DNA of 64,000 nt from Metapseudomonas sp043392685 (GCA_043392685.1 JBHZGM010000010.1), one strand, 5' to 3'. Counted from the first letter of the stretch, positions 30,611-39,806 are shown. Notes: a model not told the origin generated them from the letters alone. Program-made: numbers and translations.

Positions 30611-30632
30611 GCCCGGACTTCATAGGCCGGGC
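30611..30632 (+). terminator. Short hairpin after the DUF1329 gene
   Basis: GCCCGG and CCGGGC pair across an eleven-base loop and are followed by TGATCTTTTG, about 33 bases after the stop. A weak terminator candidate; the rest of the 292-base gap to 30870 shows no gene. Confidence 0.4.
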
Positions 30633-30869
30633 CTGATCTTTTGTTGAAGGCAAACACCCACTGAGTAATCGCTCTCGAAACCTCACCCGAGCGTGCCGGA
30701 TCCACCAGGCGTACTCCAACCAGGAGCGGCCAATACCGGCTATCAGATCGAGACCGGGCGCCCTGGCAACGCAAGTGAGGCTGGCTAAACTCTCCGAGCG
30801 CTGTAGTTTCAGCGCCTGCAAGGCATCACGTAAGTCGCTCGCCTTCATCCGCAGATAGGGAGATCTACC

Positions 30870-32876
30870 ATGTTCGATTCCAGCGATTTCGCCCCTGAAC
30901 AACGGCCATCCCTGGCTACCCACCTCTCCACCCTGCCGCCATCAACAGGCACCATCCAAAGCACTGCAGTTGCCGTGGTCTGGCAGAACATCCTGCAGAG
31001 CGAGGTGCTTGCGATGCTCTCGGGCATCGACGTCCCCCAAACCAGCGTCTTCATCGATTACCGCTATTGGGCGAACGGCATCCTCCGCTGGGCACTGAGC
31101 CAGCAGGATGACAATGGCAATCCGCTCTACGTGTTCGCCATCCCCTCGTGGGAAACCGGCATCGACAACAACGGCCATCCGGTCGTCGGCGCCTTCCTGT
31201 TCCCGGTGGGAACCCAGGTCACCGTTCTCCAACCCACCGACGACGAGCTGAATGCGGCATTGGCGAACGCCTACCACAACGAGCCACCACTGACTCTGAC
31301 CACGAACCAGACCGGCGACCCCGATGAGCGACGCTGGGCCGCCGCAGCCCACGCCTATGCGTTGTCGCAGAACGATGCCAACGGTAACCCCTACGTGGCC
31401 GGCATCCCGAGCTGGGAAATGGCGATAGAGGACGGCCAGACCTACCGGGGCGTCTTTGCCTTCAGCAACACCTCCGGCATCCAGGTCCTCAAGGCCGGAC
31501 GTGCCGCCCTTATGGACCAGATCTCCGAGGGCATCCTTGAGCCCGCGTCCGATCCGAACCTGATGGACACCGACATGCGCACCCTGGCGGTGGCCGGCAA
31601 CCGCTGGGCCATGCGCTACGGCAGTGCTTGCGGCGCGGCCACCTTCGGTTTCTGCTCAGCCGACTACCAGGCCAACTTCATCTATACCCACGACATCGTC
31701 ATCCGCTTCGCGACGCAGCAGCCGACAGCGGACCTGCTGCAATCTATCGCCGACCAACCCAAGACTGGCTGGCCCGACTACAACAACGCCTATTCGGCGC
31801 TCTGCACCGTGCTCGGCAATATCATCAACGGGCCAAACTCCAACGACCCGCTCGATCCTCGAGCGCTGGCTGCCTCGCCGAGCTGGTCGCCGAACACCGT
31901 GGCAGGAGAACTGGGCAGTTGGCTGGCGTTCGACGCCAACGGTAACTACACGCTCGCGCCCTCCGCGCCTACCGCCCCTGCGGGCGTAGCCTCCGACGAC
32001 TGGCTGCATATCATCTACACCGTGTGGCAGGAATTGGGCGCGGTAGAGCAACTGCAATCGCTCTACGACTACACCAAGGGGACACTGAACGCCGCCCAGA
32101 CGGCGGCGGATTCGCTGATCAACGGTGCCATTTCCAACATGCAGGCCAAGGTGGGCGACTCCGCGCTGGTCGACTTTGGCCAGCTGCTTGAGGACCTAGG
32201 CTACGGTCTGCTGGGGATGTTGCCCGGCGGCGCTGCGCTGGACCTTGCCGTCACCGCCGTGACCGATGTCATCCGTGTGGTCACCAGTGGCCTTGGCGGA
32301 ACATTGACCTCAGCCTCCATCGGCGAGTACTGGGAGAACGTCGCGAACTCCTTCGAGAATAGCCTCACCGCCCTCGACACCTTCTACACGAACATCGTCG
32401 GCGATCATGGGCGGCTGCTTGCCTTTTATAGCTATTCCGACAACGGCAACCTGCCGATCCCCGGTAGCAACGGAAGCAATGACTACCAGGCCTCGGTGGC
32501 CAGCACGATGGCCAATGGGTTGATGCTGCAGGCCTACCAGACCCTGATGCAGCTATTCTGGGGAGTCGGCTGGGCCGCCCCTGCTCAGTTCAGTGGCAAT
32601 CAGGCGCTATACGGTGACTACATCCCGCTCACGATCACACGGGCTCCCGACGGTACCTACGTGGAAGGCCCGTACTACGAGTTCGCACTCATCTGGAGCA
32701 CGAGCCACGCCGTCAAGTACTATCCGACACAACCCATGATGACGGACCTCACGGTCACGCTGAACGTCAACCTCATGGACATACTCGCACGCACCGATCC
32801 TTGGCTCGGCGTATCCGCCTGGTTTAGTTGGGTCAGCGGCCAAGCAGTCGTCATGCAGGGCCCGTACACGCGCTGA
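30870..32876 (+). CDS. Unrecognised 668-residue protein with an internal duplication
   Basis: I do not recognise this family. There is no signal peptide or lipobox at the N-terminus (MFDSSDFAPE). Two related units of about 45 residues lie at 66-111 and 155-199, each with ALSQxDxNGNP...IPSWExxI and ending in GxFxF. A hydrophobic stretch near 430-475 (LLEDLGYGLLGMLPGG and following helix-like sequence rich in Val and Ala) could be amphipathic or membrane-inserting. Cys are few and no enzyme motif is evident. It stands alone between the DUF1329 gene and IS debris. Codon use looks like its neighbours. Could be a secreted effector or surface protein exported by a signal-less route, but nothing proves this. 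Confidence 0.7.
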   Translation: MFDSSDFAPEQRPSLATHLSTLPPSTGTIQSTAVAVVWQNILQSEVLAMLSGIDVPQTSVFIDYRYWANGILRWALSQQDDNGNPLYVFAIPSWETGIDNNGHPVVGAFLFPVGTQVTVLQPTDDELNAALANAYHNEPPLTLTTNQTGDPDERRWAAAAHAYALSQNDANGNPYVAGIPSWEMAIEDGQTYRGVFAFSNTSGIQVLKAGRAALMDQISEGILEPASDPNLMDTDMRTLAVAGNRWAMRYGSACGAATFGFCSADYQANFIYTHDIVIRFATQQPTADLLQSIADQPKTGWPDYNNAYSALCTVLGNIINGPNSNDPLDPRALAASPSWSPNTVAGELGSWLAFDANGNYTLAPSAPTAPAGVASDDWLHIIYTVWQELGAVEQLQSLYDYTKGTLNAAQTAADSLINGAISNMQAKVGDSALVDFGQLLEDLGYGLLGMLPGGAALDLAVTAVTDVIRVVTSGLGGTLTSASIGEYWENVANSFENSLTALDTFYTNIVGDHGRLLAFYSYSDNGNLPIPGSNGSNDYQASVASTMANGLMLQAYQTLMQLFWGVGWAAPAQFSGNQALYGDYIPLTITRAPDGTYVEGPYYEFALIWSTSHAVKYYPTQPMMTDLTVTLNVNLMDILARTDPWLGVSAWFSWVSGQAVVMQGPYTR

Positions 32877-32983
32877 GGGCTTTCCCCTGGCCCGGCGCGG
32901 TAATCGCCGTGCCGTGGCCCAGGCCGGGAGCCGGCTTGCCATGGCGCCGGCGAAACATTCGGAGAGGAACGCCATTGGGGGCC

Positions 32984-33094
32984 CACCACTCCCAGTGGGC
33001 GGCAAACCTCAATATGGCTGTAACCCTGGTCCAACATCAGGGCTGTGGCCTCTCGCTTGAAGTCGGCGGCAAGCGTACGTCGTTGCTTGCTCAT
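32984..33094 (-). pseudogene. N-terminal fragment of an IS3-family OrfA
   Basis: MSKQRRTLAADFKREA, then LMLDQGYSHIEVC and LGVV, is the start of an IS3-family OrfA helix-turn-helix protein. After about 37 residues the reading leaves the family, so it is truncated. No matching OrfB or terminal repeats were found, so it is the stub of a decayed insertion. It lies between the 668-residue gene and an OprD tail. Confidence 0.7.
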
Positions 33095-33149
33095 CAGACA
33101 CCTCCCTCACGGCGAGGGCTTTCGCCTAAATGGTTGTCCGGGATCAGTA

Positions 33150-33409
33150 GACCACTACAGATGGCGCGCTACATCAAAGGCGATCAGATCGACTTCACCA
33201 AAGCTGATCCGACTGGCACCTCTTTCCGCGCCGGAGCCGACGATGAGCATCATTGGGAGCGCGACCTGGAAGCCAAGTATGTGGTCCAGGAAGGCGCCGC
33301 CAAAGACCTGTCCTTCCGCATTCGCCAGGCCACCCATCGCTCCAGTTCGTTCGACAGTGATGTCGATGAGGTACGCCTGATCATCGAGTACCCGCTGAGC
33401 ATCCTGTAA
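33150..33409 (+). pseudogene. 3' fragment of an OprD-family porin gene
   Basis: The last ~80 residues of an OprD-type porin: MARYIKGDQIDFTKA, KYVVQEGAAKDLSFRIRQAT, and the barrel end DEVRLIIEYPLSIL. The N-terminal ~350 residues are missing and the frame upstream is unrelated IS remnant, so the gene is broken. Its own terminator follows at 33479. It marks a deletion or insertion event in this patchwork segment. Confidence 0.78.
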
Positions 33410-33478
33410 TCACCGCCGTCTTGTTCTGCCAAGGATTGGCCCATTATTTTCAAGGCATCCTCCACGCTCCTTTGCCTT

Positions 33479-33505
33479 AAGACGCCCAACCGGGCGTCTT
33501 TTTTA
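33479..33505 (+). terminator. Intrinsic terminator of the oprD remnant
   Basis: GACGCCC and GGGCGTC form a perfect stem with an AACC loop, followed by TTTTTTAT. It is the expected terminator for the broken porin gene, and strong enough to isolate the downstream genes. The 33506-33853 stretch after it has no supported gene. Confidence 0.9.
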
Positions 33506-33853
33506 TATGCCCGGAAGCGCACGTGAAGGTGGTTGCGTAGTGGAAGGGGCTATTCGCACAGCTGTTGCCCAGCGCCGATTCAAAAAGTCCAATGTCGAGT
33601 GGTGTGGCAGGAGTGCCCTCGACGACGAAGGCCTCCTGGAGAGCTACAACAACGAGCCACGAAGGCAAAATCTCGCCCGGCATTTACTGCCGATTCCCGC
33701 CACCGTTCGAGCAGTAACTATGGCCTGCAGAACGGTCCGCTTGGCGAATATGCCGAATTAGCCGGTGCCTATTGCCACGCTTCGGCGCAGGTGGGATACA
33801 GGCTCCATCTAACCCGCAATCAAAGCCGTGCGGCCCATCCACGGAGACCTGTC

Positions 33854-34711
33854 ATGCCCAACTCGCAGAATCATCGGTATACCTATCGCCCCATGACCGC
33901 CGCCGACGTGCCGGCAGCCCACGCCTTGTCTGTGCAGCTCAAATGGCCACATCGCCTCGACGACTGGGCCATGCTGCAGCGCGTCGCTGAAGGGTTCGTT
34001 GCGGAGGATGCTGGTCGCCTGATCGGAACAGCCTTCAGCTGCCGGCAAGGTGACTACGCCACCATCGGCCTGGTCATCGTTAGCGACGAGTATCAGGGTC
34101 AAGGTATCGGGCGCAAATTAATGGAACAGGCGCTACAGGCCTGCGGCTCGACTACCGCGATACTTAACGCCACCCTCGCTGGCGTGCCACTGTATGCCAG
34201 TCAGGGCTTTGTCGAGTTCGGCGTGATTCATCAGCACCAAGGTCACGTGCAATACATTGGGCGCCCTGCCCTGGCGGCTGGTGAGCACTGCAGAGTTGCC
34301 GGCGTCGAGGAGTGGCCACAGGTTCTTGAACTGGCTCATGCGGGCAGCGGCCTCGACAGAACCCGTGTATTCCAGGATCTTCAAGACGTGATCGAGCGGA
34401 CGGCCGTCATAGAGCGCGATGGCCAATTGCGCGCCTTCGCGATGCTCCGCGCCTTCGGCCGTGGCCACGTCATCGGCCCAATTGTCGCGGAGACGCCGGA
34501 ACAGGCCAAACATCTGATCGCCGAACTGCTTGACCACGTCCAGGGCGAATTCGTGCGCGTGGATGTCTTGGCGGATATTGGGCTCGGCGACTGGTTGAGC
34601 GATGCGGGATTGCGGTACGTCGATTGCGTCGCACAGATGGCGCGCGGAACCCCGCCTATACCCGTTGCTGGTGTCCGGCAGTTCGCGCTAGTCACCCAGG
34701 CCATCGGCTAA
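33854..34711 (+). CDS. GNAT-family N-acetyltransferase, two-domain
   Basis: A 285-residue protein. The N-terminal GNAT domain has VSDEYQGQGIGRKLMEQAL, which is the acetyl-CoA pyrophosphate loop (Q/RxxGxG/A). The C-terminal ~130 residues are a second GNAT-like (Acetyltransf_18) domain that often accompanies it. Start at 33854 follows GGAG; a longer frame to 33533 has no family sequence. Substrate unknown; may acetylate an amine or a small metabolite. It is a lone gene, followed by tatA. Confidence 0.85.
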   Translation: MPNSQNHRYTYRPMTAADVPAAHALSVQLKWPHRLDDWAMLQRVAEGFVAEDAGRLIGTAFSCRQGDYATIGLVIVSDEYQGQGIGRKLMEQALQACGSTTAILNATLAGVPLYASQGFVEFGVIHQHQGHVQYIGRPALAAGEHCRVAGVEEWPQVLELAHAGSGLDRTRVFQDLQDVIERTAVIERDGQLRAFAMLRAFGRGHVIGPIVAETPEQAKHLIAELLDHVQGEFVRVDVLADIGLGDWLSDAGLRYVDCVAQMARGTPPIPVAGVRQFALVTQAIG

Positions 34712-34819
34712 TCCAGCCTTCAGATAACCGCCAACAGCGTTCAGTGCACGCGCAATCCCGATCCGCAGGCACCTTGTAATCGGGGCTGTCCTCCAGACCT
34801 TCACTACGGAGTAACCATC

Positions 34820-35047
34820 ATGGGAATAGGCGGCATCAGTATCTGGAAACTGCTGATCATCTTGCTGATCCTGATCGTGCTATTCGGTACCAAGCGCCTG
34901 AAAGGACTGGGATCGGATCTGGGTGAGACGATAAAAGGCCTGCGCAACTCCATGGGCAACGACGATGCGCAGGCCATCGAGAATGCACCGGGTCAAACCA
35001 AGGATGCGCATCCGCACAAGATCGAAGACTCGATGCAGAAACACTAA
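34820..35047 (+). CDS. tatA: Twin-arginine translocase subunit TatA/TatE
   Basis: A 75-residue protein with the TatA pattern: one N-terminal transmembrane helix (WKLLIILLILIVLFG), then the hinge FGTKRLKGLGSDLGETIKGL and a polar tail. TatA multimers form the Tat pore together with TatBC. No tatB or tatC is adjacent, so this is an orphan or second copy. Ribosome site CGGAG is spaced eight bases from the ATG. Its downstream neighbour is an IS1182 fragment. It lies 8 kb from a Tat-signal protein gene (42441-42959). Confidence 0.92.
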   Translation: MGIGGISIWKLLIILLILIVLFGTKRLKGLGSDLGETIKGLRNSMGNDDAQAIENAPGQTKDAHPHKIEDSMQKH

Positions 35048-35284
35048 AAGCTTCGTACAACTCAGCCCCAAGCGACCCATTTGTGAATTATCACGGTCTA
35101 TTGGGGCAGACTTCACGAGCGACCTCCCCCCTCTATGTCTGTTGTCGCCGCTGCCGTAAAGCTGTCCTCGGTGCCGAGCAGCTTCCGACCCAAAGCTATT
35201 GATGGGCATCGGCAGAGATTGACGTTCTCGAACGACAGCAATTGGCCGGTCAGCGACGGCCTGACCCCGACCGTCGCTATGCAT

Positions 35285-35587
35285 GGTCAGACGTCCGGTC
35301 AGCCACATCAATTCGACGTTGCGCTGAGCCTCACGCTCAAGCCGGCGACTGGATTGGATGCGATTGAGGTAGCCGTAGATATAGATCTTCAGCAGAACGC
35401 TGGGATGGTAAGCGGGGCGACCGGTTTCTGCCGGGACGATACCGTCGAAGCCCAGCCTGCCGAGGTCGAGTTCATCGACGAACACATCGACCACCCGCAC
35501 CGGATTGGTGTCCGTGACGTAATCATCCAAGCTCTCGGGCAGTAGCGTGGTTTGTCCTCGACATTCGCCCTGGATGAAACGCTTCAT
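35285..35587 (-). pseudogene. N-terminal fragment of an IS1182-family transposase
   Basis: MKRFIQGECRGQTTLLPESL, then VDVFVDELDLGRLGFDG, VLLKIYIYGYLNRIQSSR and ELMWLTGRL match the first ~100 residues of IS1182-type transposases. Beyond 35285 the frame is unrelated, so the catalytic DDE part is lost. The stretches 35048-35284 and 35588-35943 flanking it contain no supported gene, though inverted repeats of the element may be buried there. Confidence 0.78.
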
Positions 35588-35943
35588 GGAGTACCCCCGC
35601 TATGAGACCCGCCGGCAGCATAGCAAGGGCGCTGGCCACGTTTTTACACAGCCTGGGCCGATAGCTGCCGTTTACCAACGGGTACTCCCCTCTTCCCGAA
35701 ACGCGGGAAACACAACAGGCGCCCCCAAACACCAGAACTGAGAATGCCCTTTAGTGGCACGGCCAACTTCGATGCACAACGCGCCCAGTAGGCGCTGGGG
35801 ACCAAGGGAACAGCCCGACAGCACGATCTCCGCTGCCTGCACCGCTTATACCTGGCCGGGGCCCATAGCAGGCGCTTCCTTGCTCCCACTACGACAGGAA
35901 CGTCTTCAGAGGATCGTGCTTTGCTTGGAAACCAGGCGACGGA

Positions 35944-36678
35944 TCAACAGAAAGCTATCTGATCGCCAGAGCCCTTGTCGGGTGACCACGCCTCCCAAGG
36001 AGCTTCAAACCAGTCAGCGAGGCTTTTCGCTTCCTGCCACGCTGGAGCCAACCACTCCTCCAGAGACACGTGGCTGGCAGCTCGACATCGTTGCTCCAGA
36101 CCACAGCTCTGGTAGAAACGATTGACCGCATCGACCATGGCCTCTCGCTGGTCCTCGAACAGGATTGCGCCATGAACCAGCACCACCAGGCGATTATCCG
36201 CTGCACGCCGCCGCCAACGTTGCGCGGTTCCCACCAGCTTGCGGCGCCCCAGGGTCACGTTGAACCGACCGTCACAGAACGCGCCGGGAACCTCCCCGAG
36301 GCCAGGTAGCAGCCCCATGCCGCGCAACCACTGGCAGATGGGTTCACACAGTCGCAGATAGGCAGCCTCTATCCGCGACTGTTCGTCGTCCTCCAGCGAC
36401 ACGACATAGGCCAAGGCCACATTGAGCACCGCAGGTGACTGCGGTACCGGTTCGCCACCGGTGTCTCGCAATGCGATGGGCCAGCCCAACGCGGCACAGC
36501 TGATGTCTGCCGCCATGAACCCCGGAAGCCGGCTTAGCCTGCGAGGCATGACCAAGGCGGAATCAGAGGGCCGCCATAACAACACGCCCCACTCTTCCTC
36601 GCCGGCGTGCACACGGTCGAACAGCTGCCGCTCAGCTTCCAGGCCAGCCTCGACACTGACACGCCAGATCTGGCTCAT
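35944..36678 (-). CDS. Lipoate-protein ligase A family protein
   Basis: A 244-residue BPL/LplA-fold protein. LRDTGGEPVPQ stands for the RRxSGGG motif, and CDGRFNVTLGRRKLVGTAQR is the lipoyl-adenylate binding and catalytic-Lys segment. It should attach lipoate to the small lipoyl carrier encoded two genes upstream. Its ATG overlaps the E2 stop by four bases (ATGA), so translation is coupled. The substitution of the RRxSGGG arginines by LRDTGG is a departure from LplA and could mean a lipoyl amidotransferase role. Confidence 0.86.
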   Translation of the reverse strand: MSQIWRVSVEAGLEAERQLFDRVHAGEEEWGVLLWRPSDSALVMPRRLSRLPGFMAADISCAALGWPIALRDTGGEPVPQSPAVLNVALAYVVSLEDDEQSRIEAAYLRLCEPICQWLRGMGLLPGLGEVPGAFCDGRFNVTLGRRKLVGTAQRWRRRAADNRLVVLVHGAILFEDQREAMVDAVNRFYQSCGLEQRCRAASHVSLEEWLAPAWQEAKSLADWFEAPWEAWSPDKGSGDQIAFC

Positions 36679-37379
36679 GACAGTTCGCCTCCTTCAATTC
36701 GCTGGCACAGGTCATCGAGGAAGTCCGCGGCAGGTGCGCCGTTGACAGCCCGGTGATCGAAGGTCAGCGACAGCCCCATGAAATCGCGCTCCACCAACGA
36801 ACCATCGGTGTCCCGTTGTAGACGACGCTGGACGCCTCCTAGTCCGATGATGGCGACCTGGGGAACATTGAGAATGGGGGTAAAAAAACGCACCCGCGAC
36901 AGCCCCAGGTTGATCACGGTCACCGTGGCACCCGTTAGCTCCTTCACCGAGAGTTTTCCGGACAGTGCCTTGTCCACCAGGGCCCGGCGTGCCAGCGCCA
37001 GGCCCTCCGTATCCAGCTGATCGGCATCGAACAGTGCAGGCGCCACCAGGAGATCGTCCGGCAGCGGGATCGCCAACCCCAAATGCACCGAACCGTGCCG
37101 CGTGATCTGATTATCCGTCAGGGTCGCATTGAGTCCCGGATGGTCCTTCAGGGTTCGTACGATCTCGAACAGCAGCAGGTCCTGAAGCGACACCACGCTA
37201 CCCGCCGCCTTCAGCTCCGCTCTTTTAGCCTGAAGGGCAGTCAGTTCGCACTCGGCATGGTGGGTGAGTTGTGCTGCGGTCTGCAGGCTCTCGCTCATCT
37301 TCGCAGCGATCATCTTGCGCATGCCTTTCAAGGGCACGGTGCTACCGGTACCGGCAGCTGGAGTCTGCATTTGCCCCAT
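36675..37379 (-). CDS. 2-oxoacid/acetoin dehydrogenase E2, catalytic core only
   Basis: A 234-residue protein that begins directly at the acyltransferase core (VPLKGMRKMIAAKMSESLQT) and ends at it. The active site reads FDHRAVNG, with H209; Asn replaces the Asp of the usual HRxxDG. There is no N-terminal lipoyl domain and no peripheral subunit-binding domain. The missing lipoyl arm is supplied by the separate 77-residue protein encoded three bases upstream. The pair replaces one normal E2 polypeptide. It transfers the acyl group from lipoamide to CoA. Confidence 0.88.
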   Translation of the reverse strand: MGQMQTPAAGTGSTVPLKGMRKMIAAKMSESLQTAAQLTHHAECELTALQAKRAELKAAGSVVSLQDLLLFEIVRTLKDHPGLNATLTDNQITRHGSVHLGLAIPLPDDLLVAPALFDADQLDTEGLALARRALVDKALSGKLSVKELTGATVTVINLGLSRVRFFTPILNVPQVAIIGLGGVQRRLQRDTDGSLVERDFMGLSLTFDHRAVNGAPAADFLDDLCQRIEGGELS

Positions 37380-37382
37380 GGC

Positions 37383-37616
37383 TCACTCCAGCAATCCGAT
37401 GGTCGCGCCCTTGGCGACCACCGCGTCTTCTTCTTCCAGGATCTTCAGCACACCGGAAGCCGGGGCCTCGATCTCGAACTGCGCCTTCTCGGACATGATC
37501 TCGGCCACCAGGTCGCCCTGGCCAACTTCGGCGCCGTCACTGACCAGCCAGGAGGTGATCACGGCTTCGGCATCGCCTTCCCAGAGGTCGGTTGGAATCA
37601 GGATTGGGTTAGACAT
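37383..37616 (-). CDS. Free-standing lipoyl-domain carrier protein
   Basis: A 77-residue single lipoyl/biotinyl domain. EIMSEKAQFEIEAPASG carries the lipoylated Lys44 on the hairpin (E(S/T)DKA is the usual motif; here SEKA), and the strands before and after fit one hammerhead fold. No other domain is attached. The gene lies between E1-beta and the E2 core, so it acts as a detached swinging arm shuttling the acyl group between E1 and E2. Lipoylation probably needs the LplA-like gene three positions downstream. Confidence 0.9.
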   Translation of the reverse strand: MSNPILIPTDLWEGDAEAVITSWLVSDGAEVGQGDLVAEIMSEKAQFEIEAPASGVLKILEEEDAVVAKGATIGLLE

Positions 37617-37620
37617 GGTG

Positions 37621-38646
37621 TTATTCCTCGTTCTTCAGGTTTTGGTAGGCCGCGACGATCTTGGCGGCGGAAGGCAGTGCCCACTGTTCCATGGGCGGCG
37701 TGAAGGGAATCGGGATATCGGGGAAGGCGACCCGCTGCGGCCGCGCCTTGAGCATGCCGATATCGTGCTCGACGACGCTGGCGATTATTTCGCCGCTGAC
37801 ACCGAAGCTGTGGTAGTCCTCGTCGACCACGATCAGCCGCCCGGTCTTGTGCACCGACTCGATGACGTGCTCGCGGTCCAGCGGCACGAGACTGCGCAGG
37901 TCCACCACTTCAGCACTGACGCCCTGCTGCTCCAGTTGCTGGGCGGCGCGCAGTGCGTGGTGCACGCCGGCGCCGAGGCTGACGATGCTGACGTCGCGGC
38001 CCTCACGCACGGTCTTGGCCTTGCCGATCTCCACCGTATAGGGGGCTTCCGGCACCGCCACCGTGGCGCCCTTCTCCGTCCCCAGCCAGCCCATGCCCTG
38101 CAGGGCCTTGTGGAACAGGTAGATCACCGGGTTGTCATCGCGGATGGCGGCGGTCATCAGACCCTTGGCGTCATAGGCATTGCTCGGCACCACCACCTTC
38201 ATCCCCGGTAGGTGCGCGAAGGTGCCGTAGAGGCACTGGGAGTGCTGGCCGGCGTCTGAATAGCCGGCGCCGGTGGAGGCCATCAGCACCATGGGCACGC
38301 TGACCTTGCCGCCGGAGAAGTAGGTGTTCTTCGCCATCAGGTTGTAGATGGCGTCCATGCACACACCGAAGAAGTCGACGAACATCAGTTCGACGATTGG
38401 CCGCATGCCGTCGGAAGCCGCGCCCACGGCGGCGCCGATAAAGGCGGTTTCCGAAATCGGCGTGTCGCGGATGCGCGCGCTCCCGAACTCTTCGTGCAGG
38501 CCACGGGTATTGCCGAACACCCCGCCGAGCTGGCCGATATCCTCACCCATCACGAACACGCGCGGGTCCAGGCGCATTTCCTGGGCCACCGCCTCGGCCA
38601 TGGCGCGGGCGATGGTGAGTTTGCGTTCTTTGATCGCTGCGGACAT
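37621..38646 (-). CDS. Acetoin/2-oxoacid dehydrogenase E1 beta subunit
   Basis: A 341-residue transketolase-like E1 beta. VFVMGEDIGQLGGVFGNTRG, RPIVELMFVDFFGVCMD and the C-terminal VVDEDYHSFGVSGEI are standard. It pairs with E1 alpha encoded upstream at 39807-40796; an alcohol dehydrogenase gene separates the two. TPP binds at the alpha-beta interface and decarboxylates a 2-oxoacid or cleaves an acyloin. It matches AcoB more than PdhB in the SAGQHSQ-like region (YSDAGQHSQCLYGTFAHLPG). Start follows a GGAGG-rich site. Confidence 0.9.
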   Translation of the reverse strand: MSAAIKERKLTIARAMAEAVAQEMRLDPRVFVMGEDIGQLGGVFGNTRGLHEEFGSARIRDTPISETAFIGAAVGAASDGMRPIVELMFVDFFGVCMDAIYNLMAKNTYFSGGKVSVPMVLMASTGAGYSDAGQHSQCLYGTFAHLPGMKVVVPSNAYDAKGLMTAAIRDDNPVIYLFHKALQGMGWLGTEKGATVAVPEAPYTVEIGKAKTVREGRDVSIVSLGAGVHHALRAAQQLEQQGVSAEVVDLRSLVPLDREHVIESVHKTGRLIVVDEDYHSFGVSGEIIASVVEHDIGMLKARPQRVAFPDIPIPFTPPMEQWALPSAAKIVAAYQNLKNEE

Positions 38647-38670
38647 TTCTCGATTCCTCCGTCTATGGGA

Positions 38671-39768
38671 TCAGTGACGGGCAGCGGCAGGCGCGCTCGG
38701 CCTGACGATGATCTTCACGTTCTGGTCCTTGTTGTTCACCAGTTCCTCGAAGCCCTGTTCGAGGATGTGTTCAAGTTCGATCCGCCCGGTGATCAGCGGG
38801 GTGACGTCCAGGCGTCCGTCGGCAATCAGCGCGATCACATCGGCGAACTCCCCGTTGTAGGCCAGCGCGCCTATGACCTGTTTCTCGGTGGCGACTATCT
38901 CGAAGAAGTTGAATTCGCTGGGCTCCTCGAAGATGCCTACCATCACGCAACGGCCACCCTTGCGGATGACATCGATGGCCAGCTTGGCGGTGGCCTTGTG
39001 GCCAATGCACTCGAAGGACACGGCAGCGCCGTAGCCCTCGGTGAGCTCGCGCACGGCGGCGATGGCGTCGCACTGACTGGGGTCGATGACTTCAGTGGCC
39101 CCTACTTCGAGGGCCTTGGCCTTGCGCGCCGTGGACATTTCCAGGGCGATGATTCGCGCCGCACCGGCGGCGCGGGCGCACATGATGGTGCACAGTCCGA
39201 TGGTACCGGCGCCGACCACCACCACCGTCTGGCCGAGCAGGCTGCCCGCCTTCTTCACTGCGTGCATGCCCACCGCCAGGGGCTCAATCAACGCACCGGC
39301 TTCGGTGGGGAAGCCTTCCGGCAAGCGGTACAGCAGGTTGGCGGGAACGTTGACACGTTCGGCAAAGGCGCCGTTGTTCATCAGCCCGGTGAAGGCAAGG
39401 TTCTCGCACAGGTTGTACTGGCCCTGCTGGCAGAACCAGCACTGGCCGCAGTGCTGGCAAGCGTCGGCGGCGACGCGCTCGCCCACGGCGAAATGCGAGA
39501 CGCCCTCGCCCAAGGCGACGATCTCGCCACAGAACTCATGGCCGAGGATGCACTGGCCCTTCAGGCCGGTGAGCGGATGGGCTGTGTCGGTGGGAATGAA
39601 TACCGGACCGGCCAGGTATTCATGGAGGTCCGAGCCGCAGATACCGCACCACTCGACGCGGATCTGCACCCAGCCGGCCTGTGGTTGCGGCGGGAGGGCG
39701 ACATCCTGCAGGCGGATATCGCGACGGCCGTGCCAGACTGCCGCCTTCATGGTTGGTTGTCGGTACAT
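38671..39768 (-). CDS. Zinc-dependent alcohol / 2,3-butanediol dehydrogenase
   Basis: A 365-residue medium-chain dehydrogenase. Catalytic zinc ligands are in CGICGSDLHEY and GHEFCGE; the structural zinc site is the four-Cys cluster CQHCGQCWFCQQGQYNLC; GAGTIGL binds NAD. It resembles (R,R)-butanediol dehydrogenases linked with acetoin operons, which interconvert diols and acyloins. Its place between E1 alpha and E1 beta in the operon suggests that it produces or removes the E1 substrate. Start at 39768 follows GGAG. Confidence 0.88.
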   Translation of the reverse strand: MYRQPTMKAAVWHGRRDIRLQDVALPPQPQAGWVQIRVEWCGICGSDLHEYLAGPVFIPTDTAHPLTGLKGQCILGHEFCGEIVALGEGVSHFAVGERVAADACQHCGQCWFCQQGQYNLCENLAFTGLMNNGAFAERVNVPANLLYRLPEGFPTEAGALIEPLAVGMHAVKKAGSLLGQTVVVVGAGTIGLCTIMCARAAGAARIIALEMSTARKAKALEVGATEVIDPSQCDAIAAVRELTEGYGAAVSFECIGHKATAKLAIDVIRKGGRCVMVGIFEEPSEFNFFEIVATEKQVIGALAYNGEFADVIALIADGRLDVTPLITGRIELEHILEQGFEELVNNKDQNVKIIVRPSAPAAARH

Positions 39769-39806
39769 ATCGGTCTCCGTTTTGTCGTTGTTATGCCGAG
39801 TTCCGT

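Noticed and set aside
30600..30870. Short minus-strand frames before the 668-residue gene
   Set aside because: No ribosome site or motif, and they overlap a probable terminator.
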